Assembly (NCBI GenBank): GCA_021203425.1
Contig: JAJQBF010000148.1
Coordinates: 1 to 15,116, forward strand
Direction of reading: 5' to 3'
Length of the DNA: 15,116 bases
Origin: Clostridiales bacterium
GTDB lineage: Bacteria > Bacillota > Clostridia > Lachnospirales > CAG-274
This document shows positions 8,550 to 14,337 of this stretch, piece after piece. The notes below the pieces were generated by a model that ran no database searches, was not told the origin of the DNA, and saw nothing but the letters and a program-made list of their open reading frames with translations. Position 1 is the first letter of the stretch. Each line of letters starts with the position of its first letter. Made by a program: the position numbers and the translations under genes.

Positions 8550-8555
8550 ATTATA
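8550..8555 (-). promoter_or_regulatory. Probable -10 box of rmuC
   Basis: A TATAAT (minus strand, 8555-8550) lies 36 bases before the rmuC start and is preceded by ATGGTG, as in the pectinesterase promoter. No good -35 element is found at standard spacing (AAGTTT is the best at 17), so this call rests mainly on the -10 box. Confidence 0.4.
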
Positions 8556-8601
8556 CACCATAAATATGTAAAAAACTTACAATATTAAATTTCTTAGTAT
8601 A

Positions 8602-8630
8602 TTGACAACAGTATGAAACAGAGTTATAAT
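8602..8630 (+). promoter_or_regulatory. Consensus housekeeping promoter of the DUF134-NifX-Mrp-Dfx operon
   Basis: TTGACA (8602-8607) and TATAAT (8625-8630) are separated by exactly 17 bases, a perfect match to the vegetative sigma consensus. The next gene starts at 8666. Such a strong promoter without visible activator need suggests high expression limited by a repressor or by substrate, not by weak initiation. Confidence 0.85.
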
Positions 8631-8665
8631 GAAAACGACATATGACGGAAACAGAGGTGATTATA

Positions 8666-9058
8666 ATGCCCAGACCGAGAAGGTGCAGAAGGGTTTGTTC
8701 CGAGCCTGTTTATAACTGTTTCGCGCCCAAAGGGAGTTTATGCAGGGAGAGTGTTATATTGTCTGTAGACGAATATGAAATAATTCGGCTTATTGACTTA
8801 GCCGGGCTGACTCACGAACAATGCGCCGCAAGAATGGACGTTTCCCGAACAACCGTTACGGAAATGTATGAATGTGCAAGACACAAGCTTGCAGACAGCC
8901 TCGTAAACGGAAAAGAACTTCATATAGCCGGCGGCTGCTACAGGCTTTGCGACGGTTCGGCTGTAGGCTTTTGCGGAAGATGTCGGAAATTTTCAAAACC
9001 GGAGGAAACTGCCGGCGGCTGTCATGTGTGCCGTTGTTCCGAAAACGAACAGGTATAA
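8666..9058 (+). CDS. DUF134 family putative DNA-binding protein
   Basis: The product is 130 residues and begins MPRPRRCRRV, the hallmark start of the DUF134 family. I chose ATG 8666 over the in-frame ATG 8642 because AGAGGTGA ends five bases before it and because family members start at this point. Residues about 35-80 (VDEYEIIRLIDLAGLTHEQC onward, with DVSRTTV) form a helix-turn-helix like region 4 of sigma factors. The C-terminal 40 residues carry seven cysteines (C91, C95, C103, C106, C119, C122, C124), a likely metal or Fe-S binding tail. DUF134 genes are often found beside NifX- and Mrp-type genes, as here. A role as the metal- or redox-sensing regulator of this operon is an inference from domain and context. 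Confidence 0.85.
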   Translation: MPRPRRCRRVCSEPVYNCFAPKGSLCRESVILSVDEYEIIRLIDLAGLTHEQCAARMDVSRTTVTEMYECARHKLADSLVNGKELHIAGGCYRLCDGSAVGFCGRCRKFSKPEETAGGCHVCRCSENEQV

Positions 9059-9100
9059 CCTGTAAGGTATAACTTATAACTTATAACTTGTAAGCTATAA
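9054..9100 (+). promoter_or_regulatory. Paired 19-bp repeats, candidate operator upstream of the NifX gene
   Basis: TATAACCTGTAAGGTATAA (9054-9072) and TATAACTTGTAAGCTATAA (9082-9100) match at 17 of 19 positions and start 28 bases apart. The first has the dyad ACCT-GTA-AGGT. ATAACTT is repeated three times in tandem (9069-9089), joining the two. The second copy lies just before a TATAAT (9105-9110) that could be a -10 box for the NifX gene, a position suited to repression. The repeats are seen directly; the regulatory role is inferred, with DUF134 the obvious candidate binder. Confidence 0.5.
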
Positions 9101-9166
9101 AAATTATAATAATTTCTTACTTTAACTTATTAACACCCAATCAATTAACGGAAAGGAGAGGTTTAA

Positions 9167-9586
9167 GTGAAAATAGCGGTAACTTACGAAAACGGCAATA
9201 TTTTTCAGCATTTCGGTCACACAGAAGAATTTAAGTTCTATGAGACGGAAAACGGAAGTATTGTAAATCAGCAGACTGTTTCCGCCGACGGTTTCGGTCA
9301 CGGAGCCTTAGCCGGCTTTTTAAAGAATCTTAATGCAGATGTACTTATCTGCGGCGGAATCGGTCAAGGAGCTATTGCCGCTCTTGAAGAAGCCGGAATT
9401 AAGGTTTGCGGAGGTATTTCAGACTCAGCCGACGAGGCTGTTGAAAAATATCTTTCGGGAAGTCTGATTTATTCGTCAGCCCCCAACTGCAGCCATCACC
9501 ACGACCACGAGCATCACCACCACGGCGGCGGTCACTGCGGAGGTCATAACGGCTGTCACGGAAACGGAGGAAACTGTCATGAGTGA
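9167..9586 (+). CDS. NifX/NifB-type cluster-binding protein with His/Cys-rich tail
   Basis: Residues 1-104 form the small alpha/beta domain shared by NifX, NafY and the C-terminus of NifB (dinitrogenase iron-molybdenum cofactor family): MKIAVTYENGNIFQHFGHTE, then the GFGHGALAGFLKNLNADVLI region and ICGGIGQGAIAALEEAGIKV. Residues 107-139 form a tail with twelve His and four Cys (start PNCSHHHDHEHHHHGGGHC), far beyond the core domain and clearly suited to bind metal ions. The start is GTG 9167 with AAGGAGAGG just upstream. The gene overlaps the ATPase gene by eight bases, so the two are translationally coupled. No nitrogenase genes are in view. By family the protein should carry or bind a metal-sulfur cluster; which cluster cannot be told from sequence. 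Confidence 0.88.
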   Translation: MKIAVTYENGNIFQHFGHTEEFKFYETENGSIVNQQTVSADGFGHGALAGFLKNLNADVLICGGIGQGAIAALEEAGIKVCGGISDSADEAVEKYLSGSLIYSSAPNCSHHHDHEHHHHGGGHCGGHNGCHGNGGNCHE

Positions 9587-10397
9587 ATGTTCACATAACT
9601 GTTCGGAATGCAGCAGCGACTGCGCCGAAAGAACAGCTCCGGCTGATTTTCTCGAAAAGCTCAATGAAAAATCAAGCGTCAAAAAAGTAATAGGCATCGT
9701 CAGCGGAAAGGGCGGCGTGGGAAAATCTCTCGTGACTTCCCTTCTTGCCTCGGAAATGCAGAAAAAAGGCTTTAAATGTGCCGTTATGGACGCTGACATA
9801 ACAGGTCCTTCGATTCTGAAAATGTTCGGTGTTCATCAAAAAGCCGACGGAGACGAAGAAGAAATTTTTCCCGTATCAGCAGAAAACGGTGTTAAGCTTA
9901 TGTCAATTAATCTTCTTCTCGAAGATGAAACAGACCCTGTGGTTTGGAGAGGACCTGTCATTGCCGGCGCTGTTAAGCAGTTTTGGACAGACGTTCGCTG
10001 GGGCGATATTGACTATATGTTTGTAGATATGCCCCCGGGAACAGGCGACGTTCCCCTTACTGTGTTCCAGTCACTGCCTGTTGGCGGAATTGTGGTTGTT
10101 GCCTCACCTCAGGAGCTAGTTGAAATGATTGTAACAAAAGCCGTAAATATGGCGGCTATGCTTGACATTCCCATTTTGGGACTTGTTGAAAATATGGCAT
10201 ATTTTGAGTGCCCCGACTGTCACGGCAGACACTATATATTCGGAAACACCCCCATCGGAAAAATACTGCTTGACTGCGGAATAGACTTAGGCTTGGAGAT
10301 TCCCGTTGATCCTAAGCTGGCGGCTGCCTGTGACAAGGGCGAAATATGGAAATATGAGGCCGACTGGCTTGAGGCTTTGGCCTCGCTCATAGAATAA
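9579..10397 (+). CDS. Mrp/NBP35-family Fe-S cluster carrier ATPase
   Basis: This 272-residue P-loop ATPase has the deviant Walker A GKGGVGKS (43-50), DADITGPS (71-78), the VDMPPGTGD signature (149-157) and a CPDC pair (211-214) that in this family bridges a [4Fe-4S] cluster between two subunits. The N-terminus holds a four-cysteine cluster (C4, C8, C11, C15; ECSHNCSECSSDC), recalling the extra N-terminal cluster of NBP35, though the spacing differs. The family assembles and hands over Fe-S clusters. GGAGG lies eight bases before ATG 9579, inside the end of the NifX gene. Pairing with a NifX protein and DUF134 is also seen around the Desulfovibrio orange-protein (Mo-Cu) system, so the cargo need not be a plain Fe-S cluster. 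Confidence 0.9.
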   Translation: MSECSHNCSECSSDCAERTAPADFLEKLNEKSSVKKVIGIVSGKGGVGKSLVTSLLASEMQKKGFKCAVMDADITGPSILKMFGVHQKADGDEEEIFPVSAENGVKLMSINLLLEDETDPVVWRGPVIAGAVKQFWTDVRWGDIDYMFVDMPPGTGDVPLTVFQSLPVGGIVVVASPQELVEMIVTKAVNMAAMLDIPILGLVENMAYFECPDCHGRHYIFGNTPIGKILLDCGIDLGLEIPVDPKLAAACDKGEIWKYEADWLEALASLIE

Positions 10398-10429
10398 AAA
10401 TGCATTAATTTATAAGGAGGTTTTACATT

Positions 10430-10804
10430 ATGAAACAAAGTTTTTACATCTGCAATACCTGCGGAAACATTATTGCAAAGGTAAAGGACAGCGGTGTTCC
10501 TGTAATGTGCTGCGGAAAGAAAATGGAAGAAATTATCCCCGGAACATCTGACGGCGCTGTTGAAAAGCACGTTCCCGTTTACACAGTTGAAAACAACATT
10601 GTCAGCGTTACGGTAGGCTCGGCAGAACACCCATTGCTGCCGGAACACTATATCGAGTGGATTTCCGTTCAGACAAAACAGGGCAACCAGCGCAAGGAAT
10701 TAAAGCCCGGCGAACCGCCTAAGGCTTGCTTTGCACTTTGCGAAGGCGACAGCGTAGAGGCCGTTTACGCATATTGTAATCTTCACAGCCTTTGGAAGGC
10801 ATAA
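10430..10804 (+). CDS. dfx: Desulfoferrodoxin (two-iron superoxide reductase)
   Basis: The 124 residues contain both iron centres. Center I, the desulforedoxin-type FeCys4, is C8, C11, C27 and C28. Center II, the FeHis4Cys site, is H47, H67, H73, H119 and C116, with the EKH motif (45-47) that carries the conserved Glu and Lys near the active iron. The enzyme reduces superoxide to hydrogen peroxide without releasing oxygen and is typical of anaerobes. AAGGAGG lies nine bases before ATG 10430, and the gene starts 32 bases after the ATPase stop, so it is the last gene of the operon. All ligand residues are intact. No clear terminator follows. Confidence 0.95.
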   Translation: MKQSFYICNTCGNIIAKVKDSGVPVMCCGKKMEEIIPGTSDGAVEKHVPVYTVENNIVSVTVGSAEHPLLPEHYIEWISVQTKQGNQRKELKPGEPPKACFALCEGDSVEAVYAYCNLHSLWKA

Positions 10805-10898
10805 TTTTTCTTTGGCGAAAGCAAATCAATTTAAAAGCAGCTAATTAATTTCATAGTAAACACCCATATGTGCCGCATACCACCATATTATAAAAGCC

Positions 10899-10981
10899 CC
10901 GATTGCTACGTGCTTAACGCACTCCCGCAATCGGTCCAAAATTCGCTGCTCCGGACTATCGTCCTACGCTGCTCATTTTGG
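10899..10981. ncRNA. Two adjacent imperfect hairpins, possible structured RNA or repeat element
   Basis: Hairpin A has outer arms CCGATTGC (10899-10906) and GCAATCGG (10927-10934) and an inner stem GTGC/GCAC around a five-base loop. Hairpin B follows after one base: CCAAAAT (10936-10942) with ATTTTGG (10975-10981), then a facing pair of GCTGC segments (10945-10949 and 10968-10972, one T-T mismatch), then GGAC-TATC-GTCC at the tip. All internal loops of B are the same size on both sides. Such symmetry suggests either a folded RNA or a mobile palindromic unit. I do not recognise a known RNA family, and the strand is undetermined. Confidence 0.4.
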
Positions 10982-11082
10982 GGAAGTTGTCTGATATACA
11001 GTCATCTATGCAAACTCTGTTTGCCTATCTGCCTGTCTATCGACAACACTTTTATAGTAACTATGCAAAATCTATCAGTTCT

Positions 11083-11090
11083 GATATAAT
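11083..11090 (+). promoter_or_regulatory. Extended -10 promoter of the HxlR-GNAT unit
   Basis: TGA directly followed by TATAAT (11085-11090) is a perfect extended -10 (TGnTATAAT), 32 bases before the HxlR start. The -35 region is poor, as is common for extended -10 promoters. The CTATGCAAA repeat at 11061-11069 occupies the -35 position and could be a regulator site. Confidence 0.55.
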
Positions 11091-11122
11091 AGGCATTGAA
11101 AAATATTTATCGGAGGCATTTT

Positions 11123-11497
11123 ATGTATAAAAAGAAGTTGGAGTCAGATATTCGCTGTCCCTTGGAATACGGTCTTGAGGTATTCGGCGGAAAATGGAAT
11201 TCACGAATTATATGTGTTTTGGCAAGCAGGCAAACTCTTCGCTACAGCGAGCTGCGACGTGAAATGGGCAATATAACAGATGCTGTTCTTGCGTCTACTC
11301 TTAAAGGGCTTATTTCAAACGGGCTTATAGTCAGGAAACAATATAATGAGATGTCTATGAGGGTCGAATATTCTCTTTCGGAAAAAGGGCTGTCGGTTGT
11401 GCCTATACTTCAAAGCATATGTAAATGGTCGGGGCAGTTTTACAGAGACGAAAGCGAAAACACCCTTATACAGTGCCGAAAATGCGATTATAAATAA
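11123..11497 (+). CDS. HxlR-family winged-helix transcriptional regulator
   Basis: The product is 124 residues (MYKKKLESDIRCPLEYGLEV...). It has the family start CPLEYGLEVFGGKW (residues 12-25) and a winged-helix core: LRYSELRREMGNITDAVLAS for the recognition helix region, then GLIVRKQYN and VEYSLSEKGL for the wing. HxlR proteins bind as dimers and often sense reactive electrophiles or oxidants through the N-terminal cysteine, here C12, as shown for Bacillus HypR. A second Cys pair (CRKC) is at the C-terminus. ATG 11123 has CGGAGG six bases upstream; an earlier in-frame TTG at 11096 has none. The gene is followed after 16 bases by an acetyltransferase, and probably controls itself and nearby genes. 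Confidence 0.9.
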   Translation: MYKKKLESDIRCPLEYGLEVFGGKWNSRIICVLASRQTLRYSELRREMGNITDAVLASTLKGLISNGLIVRKQYNEMSMRVEYSLSEKGLSVVPILQSICKWSGQFYRDESENTLIQCRKCDYK

Positions 11498-11513
11498 TGG
11501 AGGTTTTGCCGCT

Positions 11514-11933
11514 ATGAATGAAAAAATCACTTATACCGAAGAAAAAAGTTCACCTGTGAACAAATACGGGAGCTGTTTTTTGTCTGTAGGCTGGGTTTCG
11601 GGAAAATACCCCAAAAGACTGTATAAAGCCCTTATGAATTCTCAAACCGTCATAACCGCCTGGGCGGAAGAACGGCTTGTGGGTTTGGTAAGGGTTATTG
11701 ACGACAGCGAAATGGTAGCTTATATGCATTATGTTTTGGTAAACCCGGAATTTCAGGACAGAGGCATAGCCGGAACAATGGTTGAGCTTGTAAAGGAAAA
11801 ATATAAGGATTATCTTTACATAGAAATTATGCCGGAGGAAAGCAAAAATGCCGCTTTTTATGAAAAACACGGCTTTACAACTATGACCGACGGTGTCGCT
11901 ATGCAGATATGCAACTATAATAACCAAGTTTAA
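11514..11933 (+). CDS. GNAT-family N-acetyltransferase
   Basis: This is a 139-residue single-domain GNAT enzyme. Motif A, the acetyl-CoA pyrophosphate loop, is seen as YVLVNPEFQDRGIAGTMVEL (Q-x-x-G-x-A type), and motif B/C as AAFYEKHGFTTM. It transfers an acetyl group from acetyl-CoA to an amine; the acceptor cannot be named. The ATG at 11514 is chosen because GGAGG (11499-11503) lies ten bases upstream and the domain begins right after. The longer open frame would start inside the HxlR gene. The 16-base gap to the HxlR stop marks a two-gene unit. Confidence 0.88.
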   Translation: MNEKITYTEEKSSPVNKYGSCFLSVGWVSGKYPKRLYKALMNSQTVITAWAEERLVGLVRVIDDSEMVAYMHYVLVNPEFQDRGIAGTMVELVKEKYKDYLYIEIMPEESKNAAFYEKHGFTTMTDGVAMQICNYNNQV

Positions 11934-11943
11934 GCTATGAAAT

Positions 11944-11960
11944 TTATTAGCAGCTAATAA
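11944..11960. promoter_or_regulatory. 17-bp perfect palindrome after the GNAT gene
   Basis: TTATTAGC-A-GCTAATAA is fully symmetric and is followed by TTTT. It may be a weak AT-rich terminator (TTATTA stem, GCAGC loop) or a binding site. The related bases AGCAGCTAAT occur again at 10836-10845, on the other side of the HxlR-GNAT unit. The palindrome is certain; its function is not. Confidence 0.4.
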
Positions 11961-12071
11961 TTTTGCCGACGTCTTGTTATTTTCGATTAACTTTGATATC
12001 CTGAGTATATAAGGTTAAGGTAATCAATAATTCATATTATAACCGCATTATATTATTGGGAGGTAATCAAA

Positions 12072-12501
12072 ATGTTAAACGAAAACGTAAAAAAAGGTTC
12101 TTGAAGAAAATATGTGGGATTTGGCTACCTGTGCAAACGGTGAGCCTAATGTTGTTCCCGTTGCTTTTAAGATGATAACAGACGAAGGCAAATTAGCTGT
12201 AGGAGATGTATTTCTGGAAACAACTCTTAATAATCTTACCGCAAACAGCGGAAAGATTGCCGTTTTGGTATATGACGCAAAATCATTAGAAGGCTATCAG
12301 ATTAAAGGCACAGCCGAATATCTGACAAATGGAGACATTGTTTCCGGCTTTAAGGCTATGGTTGAAAAGATGTTTAACGGAGCGGCAACCGCAAAGGGTG
12401 CTCTTCTTATTACTCCTGAGAAGGTAATTGTTGCCACACCGGGAGCGGAAAATAAAAAAGTCGTTACAGTTCAGCCAAATCACTCGCAAAGCGCCTGCTA
12501 A
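12072..12501 (+). CDS. Pyridoxamine 5'-phosphate oxidase-like flavoprotein, frameshifted, 3' end altered by insertion
   Basis: The product fits the split-barrel FMN-binding family: VVPVAFKMITDEGKLAVGDV, GKIAVLVYDAKSLEGYQIKG and GTAEYLTNGDIVSGFKAMVE are typical core strands. These small proteins bind FMN; the reaction here is unknown. GGGAGGT (12058-12064) serves ATG 12072, but after MLNENVKKGS the frame stops. The cause is an A7 run (12089-12095): with six A it reads MLNENVKKVLEENMWDLATC and continues. The 3' end is also abnormal. At 12463 a MITE-like element enters the frame and replaces the last residues with VQPNHSQSAC. Without it the gene would end ENKKVVTKKCFNPIN at the stop 12661-12663, four bases before a terminator hairpin. 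The flavoprotein core is intact apart from the shift. Confidence 0.8.
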
Positions 12502-12630
12502 CGCAGTCGACGCCGCTTTGCGGCTCAATTTTTGCTCGTTATTTGGCGTTCCGCTCGTGGTTTTTCATCAGAAACTTCTTTAGTAAATGAATTTACACAG
12601 AAGTTTCTGATGAAAAACCACGGCTGAACT
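12468..12630. mobile_element. 163-bp MITE-like insertion with terminal inverted repeats and target duplication
   Basis: The ends AGTTCAGCC (12468-12476) and GGCTGAACT (12622-12630) are perfect 9-bp inverted repeats, flanked on both sides by the same direct 5-mer GTTAC (12463-12467 and 12631-12635), the pattern left by transposition. Inside are a 9-bp inverted pair CGCAAAGCG/CGCTTTGCG (12485-12493 and 12514-12522) and a perfect 24-bp inverted repeat (12556-12579 and 12599-12622) with GTAAAT-GA-ATTTAC in its loop. No protein is encoded. Removing the element plus one GTTAC restores a longer flavoprotein frame that stops just before a terminator. The parent transposon is not identifiable from this window. 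Confidence 0.75.
12556..12622. repeat. Perfect 24-bp inverted repeat inside the MITE-like element
   Basis: Arms 12556-12579 and 12599-12622 are exact reverse complements, with a 19-base spacer that itself contains the palindrome GTAAATGAATTTAC. No T tract follows, so this is not a standard terminator. The right arm runs directly into the right terminal repeat; the left arm is separated from the left terminal repeat by about 80 bases of GC-richer sequence. Confidence 0.9.
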
Positions 12631-12667
12631 GTTACAAAAAAGTGCTTTAATCCAATTAATTAAAAGA

Positions 12668-12703
12668 CGGTAAACGGATACGCATAACTGTATCTGTTTA
12701 CCG
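12668..12703 (+). terminator. Original terminator hairpin of the flavoprotein gene
   Basis: CGGTAAACGGATAC (12668-12681) pairs with GTATCTGTTTACCG (12690-12703), 14 positions with one G-T wobble around an eight-base loop, and is followed by CTTTGTATTT. Its place four bases after the reconstructed stop at 12661-12663 fits the native end of the flavoprotein gene before the insertion. Confidence 0.6.
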
Positions 12704-12773
12704 CTTTGTATTTACAGACATCTTTTGTAAATTATTAACATAACTAAAAAAAATAATATAAGGTGGGAAAAAT

Positions 12774-13829
12774 ATGAAATTTATTAAAACAAATATTTTA
12801 GGCGTTGTATTATGCCTTATTACTGCTTCTGCGGCAAAGCTTTTGGAAGGGTTTCTCCCCTTCGGCTCTATCGTGGGAACTCCCGTTTTTTGCTATTATC
12901 ATAGGTTTACTTCTTGCGTATGTGAATTTTCCGGAGAGCTTTAAGCCGGGTATTAATTTTACATCAAAAAAAGTCCTGCAGTATTCAATAATACTTTTAG
13001 GCTTTTCTATGAATCTTTTTAATGTTATAAAGGTAGGCGGTCAGTCGCTGGCTATAATTGCCTCTACTATAACGGTTGCTCTTGTTACTGCCTATGTTTT
13101 AGGCTATAAAATTTTAAAAATACCTGCAAATCAGGCTGTACTTGTAGGGGTAGGCTCCTCAATCTGCGGCGGCTCTGCCATTGCGGCGACGGCTCCCGTT
13201 ATAAAAGCGGAAGACGAAGACGTTGCAAGCGCAATTTCCACAATCTTTCTTTTTAACGTAATTGCGACGGTAATTTTCCCTACACCGGGAAATCTTATAG
13301 GTATGACAGACACAGGTTTCGGTATGTGGGCAGGAACAGCCGTAAATGATACATCTTCCGTTGTTGCCTCGGCTACAACCTGGTGCAGTATGCCCGGACA
13401 CGACCCCAATCTGGCTTTGGATCTTGCCACAATAGTTAAGCTGACAAGAGCCCTTGCAATTATACCCATAACCTTTGTTTTGGCTCTTTACAAAACAAAA
13501 ACAGATAAAAATTCAGACGTTAAATTCAGCCTTAAAAACGCTCTGCCTTCTTTCATTATTTTCTTTATCGTGGCTTCTATTGTAAACACAATAACAAACA
13601 GCCTTCTTGCAGACAACGAGGTGGCTTTAAGCTGTGCGTCTTCAATTTTTTCATTCCTCTCTTCCGCCGGAAAATTTATGATTGCTATGGCAATGGCGGC
13701 AATAGGGCTTAACACAAACCTTGTAAGTCTTTTTAAAAACGGAAAAAGCCCATATTCTTAGGGCTTGTAATTTGGGTTCTTATTGCGGTTGTTTCTCTCG
13801 GTGTTCAGAAAGCAACGGGAATTTGGTAA
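12774..13829 (+). CDS. YeiH-family (UPF0324) membrane protein, two frameshifts
   Basis: The restored product is about 350 residues with around ten hydrophobic segments. The family signature is clear: GVGSSICGGSAIAATAPVIK, DEDVASAISTIFLFNVIATV, then FGMWAGTAVNDTSSVVASAT. These proteins are annotated as putative sulfate exporters on limited evidence. ATG 12774 has GGTGGG upstream and begins MKFIKTNILGVVLCLITASA. The frame then fails at a T6 run (12886-12891), and dropping one T gives GTPVFAIIIGLLLAYVNFPE. It fails again at an A5 run (13743-13747), and adding one A gives NGKKPIFLGLVIWVLIAVVS, ending ATGIW at 13827-13829. The longest uninterrupted piece ends at 13761. A strong terminator follows. 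Confidence 0.85.
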
Positions 13830-13864
13830 AAAGCAATTTGAACAAATGTTTCAATATGACATAC

Positions 13865-13909
13865 TTAAGAAACCGCTGTACCGATTAATCAGCGGTTTCT
13901 TAATTTTTT
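13865..13909 (+). terminator. Strong rho-independent terminator after the YeiH gene
   Basis: A perfect 14-bp stem (TTAAGAAACCGCTG, 13865-13878, with CAGCGGTTTCTTAA, 13890-13903) encloses an 11-base loop and is followed by six T (13904-13909). It lies 36 bases after the restored YeiH stop and overlaps the stop codon of the convergent gene. Confidence 0.92.
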
Positions 13910-14323
13910 GTTTATATTGTCAAGAAGGCGTACAATTTCGCCCATACCGATAAAGAAAAAACCGGCGGCGCAGTACATAAACAAGTATGTGAAAAATATT
14001 AAAAACGAAAAGCCGTATTTTAAGTCTTCCGTTTCCGTTTTTGCCAAGCAGAGACTTATAATTGTTCCGGCAATCATTATAATTATACCGAATTGTTTTA
14101 AGGTTCTGCCTGCGGTGTTTTTTATGCTGTTTACGGAGCCGATCAAACCGCTCTGTTTTTCACCTGTTTCGTTTTCCTCTTCATCTTCGGATATCCCTGC
14201 CGCCTGTCTTTCGGCTTTTTCGATTTTACTGATTTCCTCCCTGTTTTGGGAGCCTTTTTTTACGGCAAGGGCGAAAAAAATAATTATTACAAATACAGCA
14301 AACAAAGTTACAAATATATTCAC
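13889..14323 (-). CDS. Hypothetical three-helix membrane protein
   Basis: I do not recognise this 144-residue protein. It has an N-terminal membrane helix (about 2-21), a charged stretch rich in Glu and Lys (22-58; EISKIEKAERQAAG, EDEEENETGEKQ), and two more helices (about 78-94 and 103-127) followed by a short basic tail (NINKKLRNR). The start is GTG 14323 with GAGGGA five bases upstream; no ATG lies nearby in frame. It begins 14 bases after the TetR stop, so the two are almost surely co-transcribed, and the TetR protein may control it. Its stop codon falls inside the YeiH terminator. A membrane role is supported by the helices; nothing more specific is. Confidence 0.75.
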   Translation of the reverse strand: MNIFVTLFAVFVIIIFFALAVKKGSQNREEISKIEKAERQAAGISEDEEENETGEKQSGLIGSVNSIKNTAGRTLKQFGIIIMIAGTIISLCLAKTETEDLKYGFSFLIFFTYLFMYCAAGFFFIGMGEIVRLLDNINKKLRNR

Positions 14324-14337
14324 GATTATCCCTCTTT

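Larger units (their letters stand above)
10805..11122 (+). other. Non-coding stretch with stacked hairpins before the HxlR gene
   Basis: There is no credible gene here. The stretch holds two strong hairpins (10899-10934 and 10936-10981), a small perfect hairpin GCAAAC-TCT-GTTTGC (11010-11024) roughly at the centre of a weak outer pair GTTGTC/GACAAC (10986-10991 and 11042-11047), and the direct repeat CTATGCAAA (11006-11014 and 11061-11069). Just before the gene is an extended -10 element. A 73-residue open frame crossing the hairpins (10868-11089) has no ribosome binding site or recognisable motif and is left out. Confidence 0.6.

Noticed and set aside
11006..11047. Cyclic-di-GMP (GEMM) riboswitch suggested by GCAAAC
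   Set aside because: The other conserved GEMM elements and the second helix are absent; the hexamer is part of a simple hairpin.
10853..11060. Direct repeat ATAGTAA at 10853-10859 and 11054-11060 as target duplication of an element covering the hairpins
   Set aside because: No terminal inverted repeats lie just inside the two copies, and a 7-mer in AT-rich DNA can recur by chance over 200 bases.
10868..11089. Open frame of 73 residues on the plus strand upstream of the HxlR gene
   Set aside because: It runs through both hairpins, has no ribosome binding site and shows no protein-like pattern; the region is better explained as structured non-coding DNA.
12735..12762. TTAACA/TATAAG as promoter of the YeiH gene
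   Set aside because: The -10 would abut the ribosome binding site and leave almost no leader; the real promoter is not evident.
13131..13715. Minus-strand open frames opposite the YeiH gene
   Set aside because: They mirror the conserved membrane protein and lack ribosome binding sites.
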